Shown here in pieces: positions 1-12,620 of a stretch of 64,000 nt of DNA; position 1 is the first letter of the stretch, and each line of letters opens with the position of its first letter. A program made the translations under genes and the position numbers. This DNA comes from Marisa cornuarietis (Eukaryota > Mollusca > Gastropoda > Architaenioglossa > Ampullariidae): contig SMMW01000627.1 in assembly GCA_004794655.1 (NCBI GenBank), positions 124,001-188,000 of the forward strand, written 5' to 3'. Below the pieces are notes generated by a model. The model did not search any database, was not told where the DNA came from, and saw nothing but the letters and a program-made list of their open reading frames with translations.

Positions 1-360
1 CCACACTGGCACACATAGTGATGTGCGGAGCATAATGACACACACACCCACACTGGCACACATAGTGATGTGTAGAGCATAATCTCACACACAGACTGTG
101 ACATATAGTGATGTATAGAGCATAGTCACACACATAGTGATGTGTGGAGCATAATGACACACACACCCACACTGGCACACATAGTGATGTGTAGAGCACA
201 ATCTCACACACAGACTGGGACATATAGTGATGTATAGAGCATAGTCACACACATAGTGATGTGTGGAGCATAATGACACACACACCCACACTGGCACACA
301 TAGTGATGTGTAGAGCACAATCTCACACACAGACTGGCATGTGTGAAGCATAGTCACAAG
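1..360. repeat. Minisatellite with a higher-order period near 118 bp
   Basis: Three related sub-units of about 40 bp, each built around ATAGTGATGTGTAGAGCA with variants, recur in the same order roughly every 118 bp. The array begins before the window and ends just short of DPP7 exon 10, so it lies in the intron preceding the missing last exon of that gene. Open frames read through it on the minus strand are repeat artefacts. Confidence 0.85.
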
Positions 361-369
361 TGCACTCAC

Positions 370-3300
370 CCCACCACCATACCATGGATCTAGATCTCCA
401 TTAGAAAATACGATGTTTGAGCTTGCATTTATCTCTGTAGACAAACAAAATGTCATAACAGCAACAAGTAATTTGCATTTGTTTAGATTTTGTTATTAAA
501 TCATTATTGCATGTTTTTCTTTCTTAAAACACACACACACACACACTAATATGCACATACATTGTGACATTGAGTGTATCAAGGTGTTTTCCTTAGAGAA
601 GGGTGTGGGGTGAATGTTGAACTGCATGTTTCATGTATTTATTTATATGAATGTATTCATACACTTACAGGTGCACCTTGTGCACACATGCATGTGTATA
701 CCTCTGTATTTTCTATTTGCATGTGGCTGTAAATATGACTATGCATCCTGAGCTTTGTCTTTTTATTCATGTCTTTTGCTTTATAATTGATATCTAGGCA
801 CATGAAAGCAACTGTTTTTTGAGAAAATGAGTGGCTGCAATTTTCTATGTATTATTGCACTGTATCATGATGTTGATGAATATATAAAGCACATCTTCCC
901 ACTGTGGATGCAAGTTCAGTGCACTGTGCTCACAGGACTACAAACGAACTGGAAGATCAGCAAGTGACAAAACACACCATTAAAACTTAGGCAACAGTTC
1001 ATCACACAGTGGCAAAAATGACAGAGCAAGAAAAAACTCTGGAAGCAGGGAGTGAGCGAAACATAAATTATCTCAATGTTAGGCATATGAAGAAGAAGAA
1101 AATGTGACTTAATGGTGAGCTTGCAACAAAAGGCCATTTCTGGACGTGAAAGCAGTATTATAAACAAAGATTTATCTAATACATAAGGCTCTTGAACAAT
1201 AAAATCTCAATAATGAAAATATTCAAAAAATTGTTGTCATCTTGCATGGTCTTAGCTAATACTAGGCAGTCATTACATGGCCTAGACTAATACTAGGCAG
1301 TCACTAAACTAATATTAGGCAGTCATTACACTGTCTTAGATAATACTACGCAGTCATTACACTGTCACTAACCTGGGGCTGTACCCTTGGGTTAGTAGTA
1401 ATAAAATGGTGCCTAGATCTTCTGGATTTTGCTTCCTAAGAATGTACCAGAGAAGGAATAGCAAAGATGTGCTGTGATAAATTTACACACAATAATATCC
1501 ATGGGATCTGGATACCATTCCTAATTATGGAGACAAGATTTTAATCCCTTTAAAAAGGCATTTGACAAAGTCTGGCATGGGGGGCTATGGCGTGTAATGC
1601 AAAAATTCAACATCGAAAAAGGCCTCCTTCAAGTCACCAAAGTGCTAAACAAAAGCTCAACGAGTACAGTACTGCTGAACAACCAAATAGGAGCTTTCTT
1701 TCGCACCACAGTAGGGGTACGTCAAGGATGTCCCCTATCACCCATGCTGTTCAATATATTTTTGGAAAAACATCATGCTCGAAGCTCTCCACGACCATCA
1801 TATTTCCATTTCAATCGGTGGAAGACCAATCTGCAACCTACGCTTTGCAGATGACATAGATCTGTTAGCAGGTACTAACAAAGAACTGCAGGACCTCACC
1901 AACATACCGACAGACAGCTCAAATGCATATGGAATGGAGACCAGCACTGAAAAGAGCAAAGTTATGATAAATGGTAACGGCAAGGCAGGGATCTATATGA
2001 ACGGGGGTACAGCTCAAAGAGGTCAGCAGCTTCAAGTACTTGGGAGCCACCCTCTCCAAGGACGGCAGCTCCACGCTAGATATCCGCATCAGGATCAACA
2101 ACAGCAACAGCACCAATGGCTAGGCTAAATAAAGTTTAGTACCAAGTACAAAGTGTACAAATCCCTGGTAGTGCTGATCCTGCTCTACGGATGTCACATG
2201 TGGACTCTGCTTGCCGAAATGGAAAGGAGAATCCAGGCATTCCAGAACAAGTGCCTGAGGAGGCTGCTCCAGATCTCATACAGAGATAAAAAAACCAACA
2301 ACTTTGTATGAAACAAGATGGACACACTTGTAGGACACCAGGAACTTCTACTATCAACAATCAAGCGGCATGCCACCTTGTTGAAGACTGTTCTGTGACA
2401 GTGGTGAGAGAAGAACTGACTTATGAAGATCAAGGACTGGACTGGTCGTCCTGTACAAGACCTGCTGACTATTGCCCACAATAGGCAAGAGTGGCGGCCC
2501 CTGTCAGCTGCCGCGTCTATCCATGTGATCCCCCCAACGACAGGACAATTGTCCCCAAGGGACAATTGACTGACTGAGACAACATTTTTGAGGTTCCCAT
2601 GATGTTCCTGGGGAACGGGCAAAAGGCGAATTTTCTATAACTATGGTTCCAGGTGTTGTGCTTGTTACTAGTCTCACTGTAACTGGTAATAATATCATTG
2701 TATGTGCTGTCACTTTGTCACTGACACTGCCAAGGGATGCTAAAGAATCACTGCAGTCTCATCACTGTACCCACTAGTTCCCCAGAAGCTAACAGCTGCC
2801 CACTGGTCCCTTGGCACCACCCCCCAGCGCTGCTTGCAATAGTCTGCTCTCATCTCAGGTGTGAAGGGTAATGGTGGAAACATGTCGGTCTGTCCGTTGC
2901 TGCCATCAGGTAGCCTGATTTCTGTGCACGCCTGGTCAGACAAACACCATTCTTCTTCAACTCAACTGTACTTCACTTTATTGTCGCAATATCTTCTGAA
3001 CAGGTAGAAAGTGAGAGATAGACGATAAAAAAAGGATGAGAAAAAGATAAATAACGAACAAAAGGTAGGAATGATGAGAAAATGCCTCCACACACACACA
3101 CACACACACTGTATAGTTGCCACATGCAAATGCTCAAGCTTTCTATTGCTAGAACATGGGAAAAGATATGAGCACGGAAGACTGAAATAATGCTTACCTG
3201 ATAATCCCAAGCCAAGGCATTAGGGCCTGTACCACAGCCTGTGGGATCAGCACACTCTACAAAGTCCGCTGTGATGTTAAAGCATGGAGGTGTATGGGCG

Positions 3301-6300
3301 TGCACATCATAAAAAATACCTGCATCACATGATGATCAGACCTGACTTATTACACTGTCTACAATAAGTATTTAGCATGAGACAATGAGACCAGACTTAT
3401 TACACTGTCTACAACAAGTATTTAGCACATGGCATCTCATGGCATATTGTAAGATACAGTATTAGTACAATTTACAATAGCACTTATTACATCAGCAAAG
3501 AACAAAATAAATTTACACAAAAATGTGAAGATCCTTTGGTCCTGTTTAAAAAGTGGATTATATGTTAGATAATAATGAATCACAGCCTAAATGAATTCCT
3601 GTGGTATGCCAGCTCTTCACTTGTTTTTGGTTGAGTGTGTGGGAAGAAAGTCTGTTGCTAACTCACACCACGTGTCCCGTCCTTCAGTCACAAGTACATA
3701 ACTTCTGAAATGTACCTTTTGGGCAAATTCAGCTTAAAATTGGTTTTTATATATACTAAACGCTTTTAAGATTTTAAACTGGATCTCGAAGACCAGGCTC
3801 ACTTTAATGCTAACATTAAACATTAATTCTAACATTAATTATTATAACATTGAAAATGATAAGATGCAGAAGATATGTTAAGAAATTTGTACCTGCAGCT
3901 GCAGCGAGGCCTTTGACTGGGTCTGATGAATTTAAAATAGCATCACAGGCAGCCTGCAAAAAAAATCTTATTTTGGGCCTTTACTTGCATGGGTCAATAC
4001 AATACAATACAACTTTATTTATCCACAAGGGCAATTCCAGATAGTGCTTGTACTAGCATTAATACATACATATACATGTTGAAATAATTTCTCTCTCTCC
4101 CTCGCACACACACACACACAGTGAGAAACAGGGATCACTGAAACAGTAATCATTAACACTGATCATTAAAGTAGGTGTCATCAGCATGTATAATTAATAC
4201 ATATATACACAATTAAATACTGCACGCCACTCCTTAATATAAACAATTAAATGTTACTTTCGTTAACAATGCCAGTAATTAACACTGCAATAATTAACAG
4301 TGAAAACACTGCAGATGATAATAAGAGTAATAATAATCATTGCAATCGATAATAATGATAATTACCAGAGCAATCAGTAAGTCACAATTATAAATCAATA
4401 CAGACAGACACTTACAAAGGTTTGCCTTGTGTGTAAAATTTAGTATATAAGGTGTCATGGGTTTAGAATAATGCTAAGAAATTATACATTTTCACTTTCC
4501 ACCTCTGGCAAGCAATCTTTTGTTGTATTTGGACCCACAGTGCACTTATGGCAGATTCAAGGCATAAAGAACTTCCCCAAAATACCTTTTCCAGTGTGTG
4601 TGTTTGGATGTGTGCATGTGTGTGTATTGTGGATGGTGTGTAGATTATAGCTAGAAAGTAGTTATAATAATAATATAATAATTGTTCTAATGCTTCTTTC
4701 TCTGAATGTGACAATAGTTAGCAGGTTGACCATCAGTGATTTCTTATGGTACTTGGGATTCCTTCACCTTGTGTGCATGTTTGTTGACATATTTTGTGTG
4801 TGTGCACGCGCGCTGTGCATGGCAAGTCGACTCTGGCTAGATAGGGGTAAATAATTATTATAATAATAATCATTTGATGTCTATTTAACATGTGTAGTGT
4901 GAGTGTGTGTGTGTGTGTGATTGAAGAAGCATATTTGATATCTACTTCATGTGCTGGTACACTGTCGTGGGTGTAGGGGTGTTTAGGTGCTCTGGGTCTG
5001 CCTTCAGTGATGGGAAAAGGCACTATGTAAATTAGCAGATAAATAAACAGACAAATAAAAAGAAATCTTGTTATATCCTCTGACAAAATCTATACATGTA
5101 CATTTTATAATACTGCAAAATTCATTTCAACTTTCCTCTGATTACCTTTACTGGGAATGCAGGGACTTTGAAGCCGAGGAAGTCTACAGGGTAGGGATAG
5201 TCAAACATGGCTAGGTTAGTGAAAGCATTTCGCAACCATAAAAGCAGATGCCTGTATGATGGTCCTGAATCGGCAAGGGGAGAGCACAACTGAAAGTCTG
5301 AAGTAAGTGTTGCAAGCCCTGTGCAGATAAAATAAATATGAACTGATGGTGAGTAGAGTGTACTTGGCAGCCTAAGCACATGGTACTTTAGAGTAATAGC
5401 TTAAAGTTTTCCCTGTTCATATTTTGAGTACAGGAGGACATGGCACAAGACATTCAAATAAATTCAGTCTTTGTGTTTCAGAGGAATGAGACAAATTCTG
5501 TTGTAACTTTGTGTTCCAAAGACATCTCATAATCAAAAACAAAAGCAAGAAACTGTTCTCTAATGTTCTTGTTTTTGTGGCTCCACCTATATCTCTAGCT
5601 GATAACACTGACTCTATACTCATAAATAACAGACCAGACAAGTGTCTAAACCTGTGTAAAGGGTTATGCAAAAGTCTAAGCAAGCTTAGGATTTAAAATG
5701 ATACACCAGGTCATTGATGATCACAGTCATGTTTTTGTAATGCTAAGAAAATTTGATCCACTCAAACTGAAGTGGTTCTCTACATGGGTTACACAGATTT
5801 CTTGACACACATAGTGATAACTATACAAGAATGACAGTGTCTGCTATAAAAGAATGTCAGAGTCTAATTAGACACAAACTGCCTGCTTAGATGATAAAAA
5901 CATTTTCATAACTTTTCTGATAGGATTTTAGTTTTCTTAGATATTTTACCTAGTGACTATAGTACATCTCATATATCCAAACCCATATTTACTACGTAAA
6001 GAACAAAGATGCTTCAAATAATGCCATTTCCAGTCAGGTTATGGGTGGAACATTCTTTATAGAAAAAATACCTTGTGGCCCTGCTTGTGCCAATTTGTCC
6101 ATGGCCTCAAAACCTGCTTTAACTGATGCCACACAGTTATCATTCACTTCTAAAAAGTCCTGAAACAAAGTTAAATAAATAAAAAAGATATTGTCTCATA
6201 ACATAAAGACTATAAGGACAGTGTAAGTGGTTCACCGTATTAGAGGTATGATATGTGGTAGCTAGATCCCACCTTTCTTCTAATGTCTTTACTTCTCCTG

Positions 6301-9300
6301 ATAAATCAGGGGCCCATTTCAGCTCAAAAGCTGCTGTTGGGAAAGTTTTCTTACTTATAAGCCTGGGCAGGCTTCGAGCCTTGTGACCCTCTGCTATACA
6401 GTCGTGTACTTACCACCATGCTACACATCCTCACCAAAACACAAATATTTCCATGAATTAAAAGCAAACAGAATCCATTTGGACATTATTTGTGCATATA
6501 ATTTACTTTGCATGAGCCATCTGGAACAAAGCCGCTGAGGAAGAAAAAAGGTGAGAAAACTAATTCATTTTAATGGCACTACTGAAGTTGGATAATAATG
6601 CCAATGATGGTAGATATGCACATCAGACATGCACACAAACGCTAATAACCACAGACATGAATGTGCCTATATCAGAATGAAAAATGAAAGCTGCAACCAG
6701 CCTTCTGCACCAATACCATACTAAAATCTGTGACTCACATAGGTGACATGGCTGAAGAAAAATGATTTGTCGGTGGAGGGGTCCAACATGTAGATGGGTG
6801 CACTGGCTGCTATGCTGCCCGTCACAATGTTGGGATATTTGAACCTCATGTATGCACTCAGCATGCCACCATAACTGGCAAAGAATCAAGGAAAAACAAA
6901 ACTCTTCAGAAATCAGAAAAGGATCTCAGTTTGTTGGTGATAACAAATGAGGTGAAGGATATGGTAGACATCAAACTCAAAAGCACACAATGAATGCAGG
7001 TAAAAGAATGTTTAGAAATCAAAACAGATTGAAGAAAGAGTCAGGCAATCAAATGGATAACATTCTCAAATGATCTCCGTAAACAATGTAAATGTGAGCT
7101 TTGTGTCTGTGTATATATGTATTTCATGTGTGTGTGTGTGTGTGCATGGGTGTGTGCTGCACATGCTCGCACCGGCCTGAGTGTGCATGTTAGTGTTAGT
7201 ATTAAAGCAAATAGCATGAAGCAGTATAGAGTGAGAACAACTTAGAAGTGGAACCAAACTGTATGCATGACATCATGTTTACCAAAAAAAAAAAAAATAA
7301 AAAAAAACATAACCCCCTCCAAAACAAAATACAAACAAAATAATATAAGACTATTTATTCCCAAGTTTGCACAAGGATATTGCGTTAGTGTGACAGACAA
7401 ATACATACATCTTACACACATGCATAAACAGACATAAAGGGTCAGTGCAGTCACATTCCTTAAACAAAGAAAAACATACACAAGAAAGGAAACAACAACT
7501 TAAAAATTAATTAAAAATATAAAATCTATTCAACTAATTCTAACTGCTTCCTGCATAAATAGCCTAAACTTAAGGCCTCCATAGCAGTTCCTTTGCATAT
7601 ATCTGTACTTAACACTATTTTATTTTTTTATACAATTACTAACATTAAATGCTAAAAGAATCAATAGTTACCCTTACTGAACCATTTTTAAACATAGTTA
7701 CTTCCTTTAGACTACATAAAGGAGTGACTAAGGGAAGTTTCTAAAATTTTCCCATCATAATCTTGTTTTTCATCAAGCAGGCCTGTACTTATAGTATGTT
7801 GTACACAGCGAAAGAAGCATATGATCTCCTATACAAGATGAGATTCATCCAATGAGATTGAAAATAAACAATACAGCAAAATTGTTGTCTTCTCTGTTGG
7901 AAGATTTTGTTGAGAAAAAATGAAAAAAATTCAGATAAAGTTGTGTATGAGCATCACATGGTTAATGGTTATCGGAAAAAAACACTCCTAGTTCTGTTGG
8001 ACATATTTTATTTCAGATTTAAAAAACAAAACACTTTCAAGATAGATTTAGCTAGGAATAGTTGATTTCTGCTTATTTTGAACATTTCTTAAGCTTGTTT
8101 TATCTCCTTCAGTATTATAAAAACATTCTTTTGAAAATGGGGTATTTTCATGCATTCCAGGGTAACTAGCTCCATCTTCTCACCTCATCTGTTACCCTCA
8201 TAAATAAAGATTTGTCATTTGTTATCCCTGCATTGTGAATGAGTTCAAAAGCAGCTAAATAATTCCTTTGAGCTTCACTGTTAAGGCACAAACGATGATG
8301 AATTATTTGTGTAAATTTTAAGAAAATGTGTTACAGTCTCACCACCATATTTTTTACGGCATGCATATTAATATCAGCCTGTAATCTAGCTAAGCAGTTA
8401 ACGTGAAATGAGAAAAGAACATTATACAACCTGACTTACCTACAAACCTCCCCCCCTCCACACACACAGACAACCACAACAACACCACAATGCTTTACCT
8501 CCCACCAAAACAAATGACAGGAACACTGGAAGCGTTCAAAGAGGATTTTAAAGATGAAATGAGTACAGCATAGTCAGCCAGTGCTTGCTCCACAGTCAGA
8601 AACCCAATGAATGGATCTGTGAAACTCTTGTCTCCAAATGGCAATGACTTCCCATAATACCTCTGTGTTAACACACAACAGAGACAAGTTAAGCAAAATG
8701 CTTTGCAAATTCAGTCTTATTGCGGTTGACTCTGTACCAGTATAAAACATGCAGGAAGATGTATATTGTGTATCCTTTTATGTACATCATTTATGTGTAT
8801 AGTTAGAATTCACTTGCTTAAACATATATCAAGAGATGAATTTGCATGTTTGCTTACAAAAAACAAAGACAATACACTTTAATTTAAACATTTTTTCTTT
8901 AGCCTCTAAACAAAATCCTATGAAAAAGAAACTTTGAAAGCCTTTATATATAAAATCCGCTGTACTTGGGAAGGCTACATTAGTCAATGACACTTTGGAA
9001 AATTGGTCTATAAATAGCAGGAAGATTTTGAACATTAAAATTTGATAGACTTGATCTACGCTGCTTATAAAGATCAACATTCATTAATGATGGAAAATAT
9101 TTATAGAAGAATATAATAAATATATTTCACATCTTTGACAATCTTTCCTTTTGCAAACCATGCAAGTATTTGCAAAATGTGTTAGAAAGATGATACATGA
9201 TTAGATTCTTGCTTACATGTTCAGCAAATACTACTAGAGCTCCTGCCACTGGTGCAAACTCATGCACAAAGCCAGTTGCTGCCCAGAAGTCTGTGATGTC

Positions 9301-9996
9301 CCCTTCATTGCCCGTGTAAAAAAATATTGGACCAATACCTTTGCTCCACCATTTATCTAAAGCATGGGAAAGAAAAGTCTAGTTGCACAAAGAATACTAA
9401 TCCCAACATAACTAAATTAACAACTTTAAAAATGGTCTTATTATGGTCGCCATTACTTCAGCTACAGCTTGACTGCAAAATTTACTCCTTTATTGTTCTA
9501 TAATAATAATAATAAACACATAATACCATCATTAGTGTATATATATATATATATTCACTTAATTGTTACTAATAGTACATTACTTACTCATCTCTTACAG
9601 GAGTAATGTGATGCATTATTAACATTTCTCACTTGAAGGAGCTATTATTATCATTCTTTTTTCATATGTGACAATATATGCAACAAACTGGCAACACGAA
9701 TTGATTGTCCCTCACAAGGTTCAAGTGTGATACAGTATTATGATTTACAAAAATTGAAGAACTGAATCTCAAATGTTCAAGACCCGCTCTTCCTCTGATT
9801 TAGCAAATTCTACGTTCTCACCTTGCGTAAGATACCTTTGGCGATAAGTCGATTCTCCATTCGACTTAAAATTAAAGTGATCGATTGTTTGGTCGAAATA
9901 ACTTTCAACATAGGGCGGCACAGGATCAGTCACTGAGAATACTACAATCAAATGTGTACACAGGATCAGCAGCAGAAGACATCTCACTTCCACCAT
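370..9996 (-). CDS. DPP7: Dipeptidyl peptidase 2 (DPP7), ten exons, C-terminus outside the window
   Basis: Serine peptidase of family S28 that removes N-terminal dipeptides, preferably after Pro or Ala, in lysosomes or secretory vesicles. Minus-strand exons: 9822-9996, 9217-9356, 8499-8662, 6739-6874, 6072-6159, 5146-5318, 3893-3953, 3198-3319, 2775-2931, 370-434. All junctions are GT/AG and agree in phase, giving 427 residues. The start is ATG at 9996, followed by a hydrophobic signal peptide; the frame extends upstream only through a GTG. Family motifs in order: [36 protein letters not shown] with nucleophile Ser160 (its codon AG|T is split by intron 3), [30 protein letters not shown] and FSNGDLDPW with the catalytic Asp421. 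The histidine exon must lie left of position 1. The [10 protein letters not shown] and DYPYP-type matches favour DPP7 over prolylcarboxypeptidase. Human DPP7 has about 490 residues, so about 60 are missing. Confidence 0.93.
435..2774. other. DPP7 intron 9
   Basis: Intron between exons 9 and 10, holding an AC microsatellite near 530-546, short direct repeats around TAATACTAGGCAGTCA at 1255-1370, and a LINE reverse-transcriptase relic (listed separately) in the opposite orientation to the gene. Nothing else coding was seen. Confidence 0.8.
1540..2580 (+). mobile_element. Non-LTR retrotransposon reverse-transcriptase relic
   Basis: Reading frames on the plus strand give a decayed LINE polymerase. 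[12 protein letters not shown], then [20 protein letters not shown], then after a frameshift near 1770 [15 protein letters not shown] with the catalytic FADD, then a C-terminal part with LLYG and [14 protein letters not shown], ending in a segment resembling the usual tail [13 protein letters not shown]. At least two frameshifts and several stops separate the pieces, so it is dead. The style is that of the endonuclease-reverse transcriptases common in mollusc genomes, perhaps RTE-like; the clade is not certain. Confidence 0.85.
3320..9821. other. DPP7 introns 1-7: AT-rich, no further genes seen
   Basis: The sequence between exons 1 and 8 is AT-rich intron with AC/TG runs (about 3087-3110, 4104-4119, 7130-7144), an A-run near 7283-7307 and a TA run at about 9537-9554. 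Near 4006-4040 is a motif like TACAACTTTATTTATCCACA that often marks ends of interspersed repeats. Open frames here (for example 8829-9080 and 6623-6889 minus) are short and match no family known to me. Confidence 0.6.
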
Positions 9997-10025
9997 TTTG
10001 TGTCCAGGTACATCATATGACTCGC

Positions 10026-10050
10026 TCACGTGACAAAAAAGTCACATGAT
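10026..10050. promoter_or_regulatory. CLEAR-like E-box pair upstream of DPP7
   Basis: TCACGTGAC at 10026-10034 matches nine of ten positions of the CLEAR element bound by TFEB-type bHLH factors, and GTCACATGAT at 10041-10050 is a weaker E-box. They lie 30-55 bp upstream of the DPP7 ATG. A third CACGTG-containing site, GGCACGTGTC, is at 10106-10115. CLEAR sites are known in promoters of lysosomal genes; use here is inferred. Confidence 0.5.
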
Positions 10051-10058
10051 GAGGGAGC

Positions 10059-10107
10059 GGTCGATTCGACCATTTGCTGATTCGACCATCAGTCGATTCG
10101 ACCGCGG
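10059..10107. repeat. Inverted repeat of GGTCGATTCGACC-type motifs
   Basis: GCGGTCGATTCGACC at the left and TCGATTCGACCGC at the right are near-inverted copies, with another GATTCGACC between them. The block sits 60-110 bp upstream of the DPP7 ATG. The same kind of motif builds the termini of the element at 36000-36442, so this may be a remnant of that family. Confidence 0.6.
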
Positions 10108-10115
10108 CACGTGTC

Positions 10116-12084
10116 TGGTGTTCATTGAGTGAATGTCTGGTGCTCATGAAGCTAATGCTTGGTGTTATTTCAAACACTTGAGGCTATAACGCAGCACGCA
10201 AAGAGTCATCATGTGAGGCCACTCTATCTCAATGTCGGCTGAGGTTGCGCGTCTACCCGCATGATGTTTGGGGTGTTTTATTCAGTGATACATCCGCTGT
10301 TACCTATACTTTTGAAAACATTCCAAGTAGTTCTCCCATTCTATAGTTGCTTTGTAAGTCGGGTAGCTAATTTGTGGATCGTAAATCTGGATTTGCCTGT
10401 AGGATTTACTCGCTGCCGATGTCCATGAATACGAGTCCAGCAGGCGAGGATAACCTAGTGTATGTCAAAGGTTATTAGGCAAATGGAGTTGTCTCCCTTT
10501 GACCGCATATCCCAGCGCTCACTGGCGTCCGATGTTATGCACAAAATAGCTATGGTCACCTAGCACCGGCTGGCATCTACAGCAGTTTTGTTAGAGGCCG
10601 ACATCGAACACATAGACATGATGTTAGCACTACTGTATATAGCACAATCCTCACTATGTAACACAATCCTCACTATCTCGACTACATCAAGGGTGGGAAA
10701 AGTCTTTAGCCCGGCCCGTCTGCTAACTTGTGAAGTATTCTAGTTTTTATACCCTTTTAAAATTTAACCTTCGGTTAATTTGATTGAAATTTATCAAATA
10801 CGACTTCAGAAATAACCAGTCAATAACCTTTCAACAGCGAAAAAGTACAACAATAATAAATAACATGGTGACGTAACAGTCGAACAAAGTATAAACATAG
10901 CAAACAATATGGTGACGTGTCTGGAGTAGTGAGAGAGTATCAGCGGAGGCTCCCTGTCGGCAAAATGCCACATATTGTCTAGTATCAGCTGTTGGCTGTA
11001 TTGTTGAAATGGGTTCGCGCAGTTCCGTGAAGCTAGAGGTCTGCGCTGACACTAGAGAGCTGACACTATAGAAAGCTGACCCTACAAGTGACACTAGAGA
11101 GCCGACAGTAGATAACCTTCACGCCAGCCCCAAAATCTATTGAGCCCTGTACACGCATGCGCACAAATGCGGAACCGAATAACACCCGTTGTGTGAGTGA
11201 AAGCAAACATGGCTCATACCGCACAGATACGACAGAGAACCAAACCCTGGCCTTTAGCTTTGTGAAAAGGACATTTTTGAGAACATGTTTAGGGAGAGAG
11301 GACTGACTCACCTTCTAGCAGCCCCCTAGCTCCCACCACATGCTGAACATGAGCAGAATAATAGTTTTGATATTAGATATTATAATTATATAAATAATTA
11401 TAAGAAACTCTATTCATTACAAACTTTATTTTGCTAAACAGACGATTTTTAACATCGAAATTCCTAGAAAGATGAGAAGGTTAAGAGAACACTGAAGCTC
11501 AAAGGTAAGCCTGCATCACTAAGTGCAGGTAATAGGAAAACACGGACAGGTGTAAATTGTACCCGTGCTGTCCTTTTGGTGAAAGAAACCAACGGCTTAG
11601 ACGTTTCTAGTTCCATTGGAAGTGCTATAATATTGTCAAACATTACAAAACTGTATTTGGCTGCGGGGAGACAAATATTTGCAAAATTACACGATACAGG
11701 GATGTGTAGTAGCCTTTTATTCAGTGCGTCTGCAGGTCGCTGCTTCAAGTTTCGCTCGCGTGGATGAGTAGAAAGTTAAACCTCCGTTGCCAGGCGACCT
11801 ACAACTGGTGACTTCTGATTTGTTAGAGGAGGTAGGAGGTTGGACAAGGCAGCGTCCTCCATACACCCTGCAATGACACAATGGCGACTAGGCGACATAC
11901 CCGTTTGCTTGTACATTTTATAATTTGATGCAAGCTCAAAGTATATATATATATATATATATTTAATGGTAAATAACACTCCAACCTAATCAATTAAAGA
12001 GAGAATGAACAAATCAGTCTAATCAAGAAGGGAGCTCACTTACTTTAATTGAAAACACGATCCTTGATGCAAAGCAATCAAACA
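10116..12084. other. Intergenic region
   Basis: No gene was recognised. The stretch has a TA microsatellite at about 11942-11961 and short open frames without family matches. It holds the 5' flank of DPP7 and whatever lies before the 23-bp minisatellite. Confidence 0.5.
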
Positions 12085-12620
12085 ATACACCTGAGAGACA
12101 CGGTCTGACACACCTGAGAGACACGGTCTGACACACCTGAGAGACACGGTCTTATTCACCTGAGAGACACGGTCTGAAACACCTGAGAGACACGGTCTGA
12201 CACACCTGAGTGACACGGTCTGACACACCCGATGGACACGGTCTGACACACCTGAGAGACACGGTCTGACACACCTCAGAGACAGGGTCTGACACACCTC
12301 AGAGACACGGTCTTATTCACCTGAGAGACACGGTCTGACACACCTAAGAGACACGGTCTTATTCACCTGAGAGAAACGGTCTGACACACCTGAGAGACAC
12401 GGTCTGACACACCTGAGAGACACGGTCTGACACACCCGATGGACACGGTCTGACACACCTGAGAGACACGGTATGACACACCTGAGTGACACGGTCTGAC
12501 ACACCCGATGGACACTGTGTGACACACCCTATGGACACGGTCTGACACACCTGAGAGACACGGTATGACACACCTGAGAGACACGGTCTGACACACCTGA
12601 GAGACACGGTCTGACACACA
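12085..12620. repeat. 23-bp minisatellite, about 23 copies
   Basis: Unit like CACCTGAGAGACACGGTCTG followed by ACA, repeated head to tail, with variants carrying CCGATGGACACGG or a TATTCACC junction. Three units make 69 bp, so all minus-strand frames stay open; the resulting Cys/Ser/Val-rich peptides are artefacts. Confidence 0.92.

Noticed and set aside
1255..1370. ACTAGGCAGTCA direct repeats as a regulatory array
   Set aside because: Intronic, irregular and diverged; nothing ties them to a regulator.
9997..10029. An upstream DPP7 start at 10029
   Set aside because: The codon there is GTG; the ATG at 9996 directly precedes the signal peptide.
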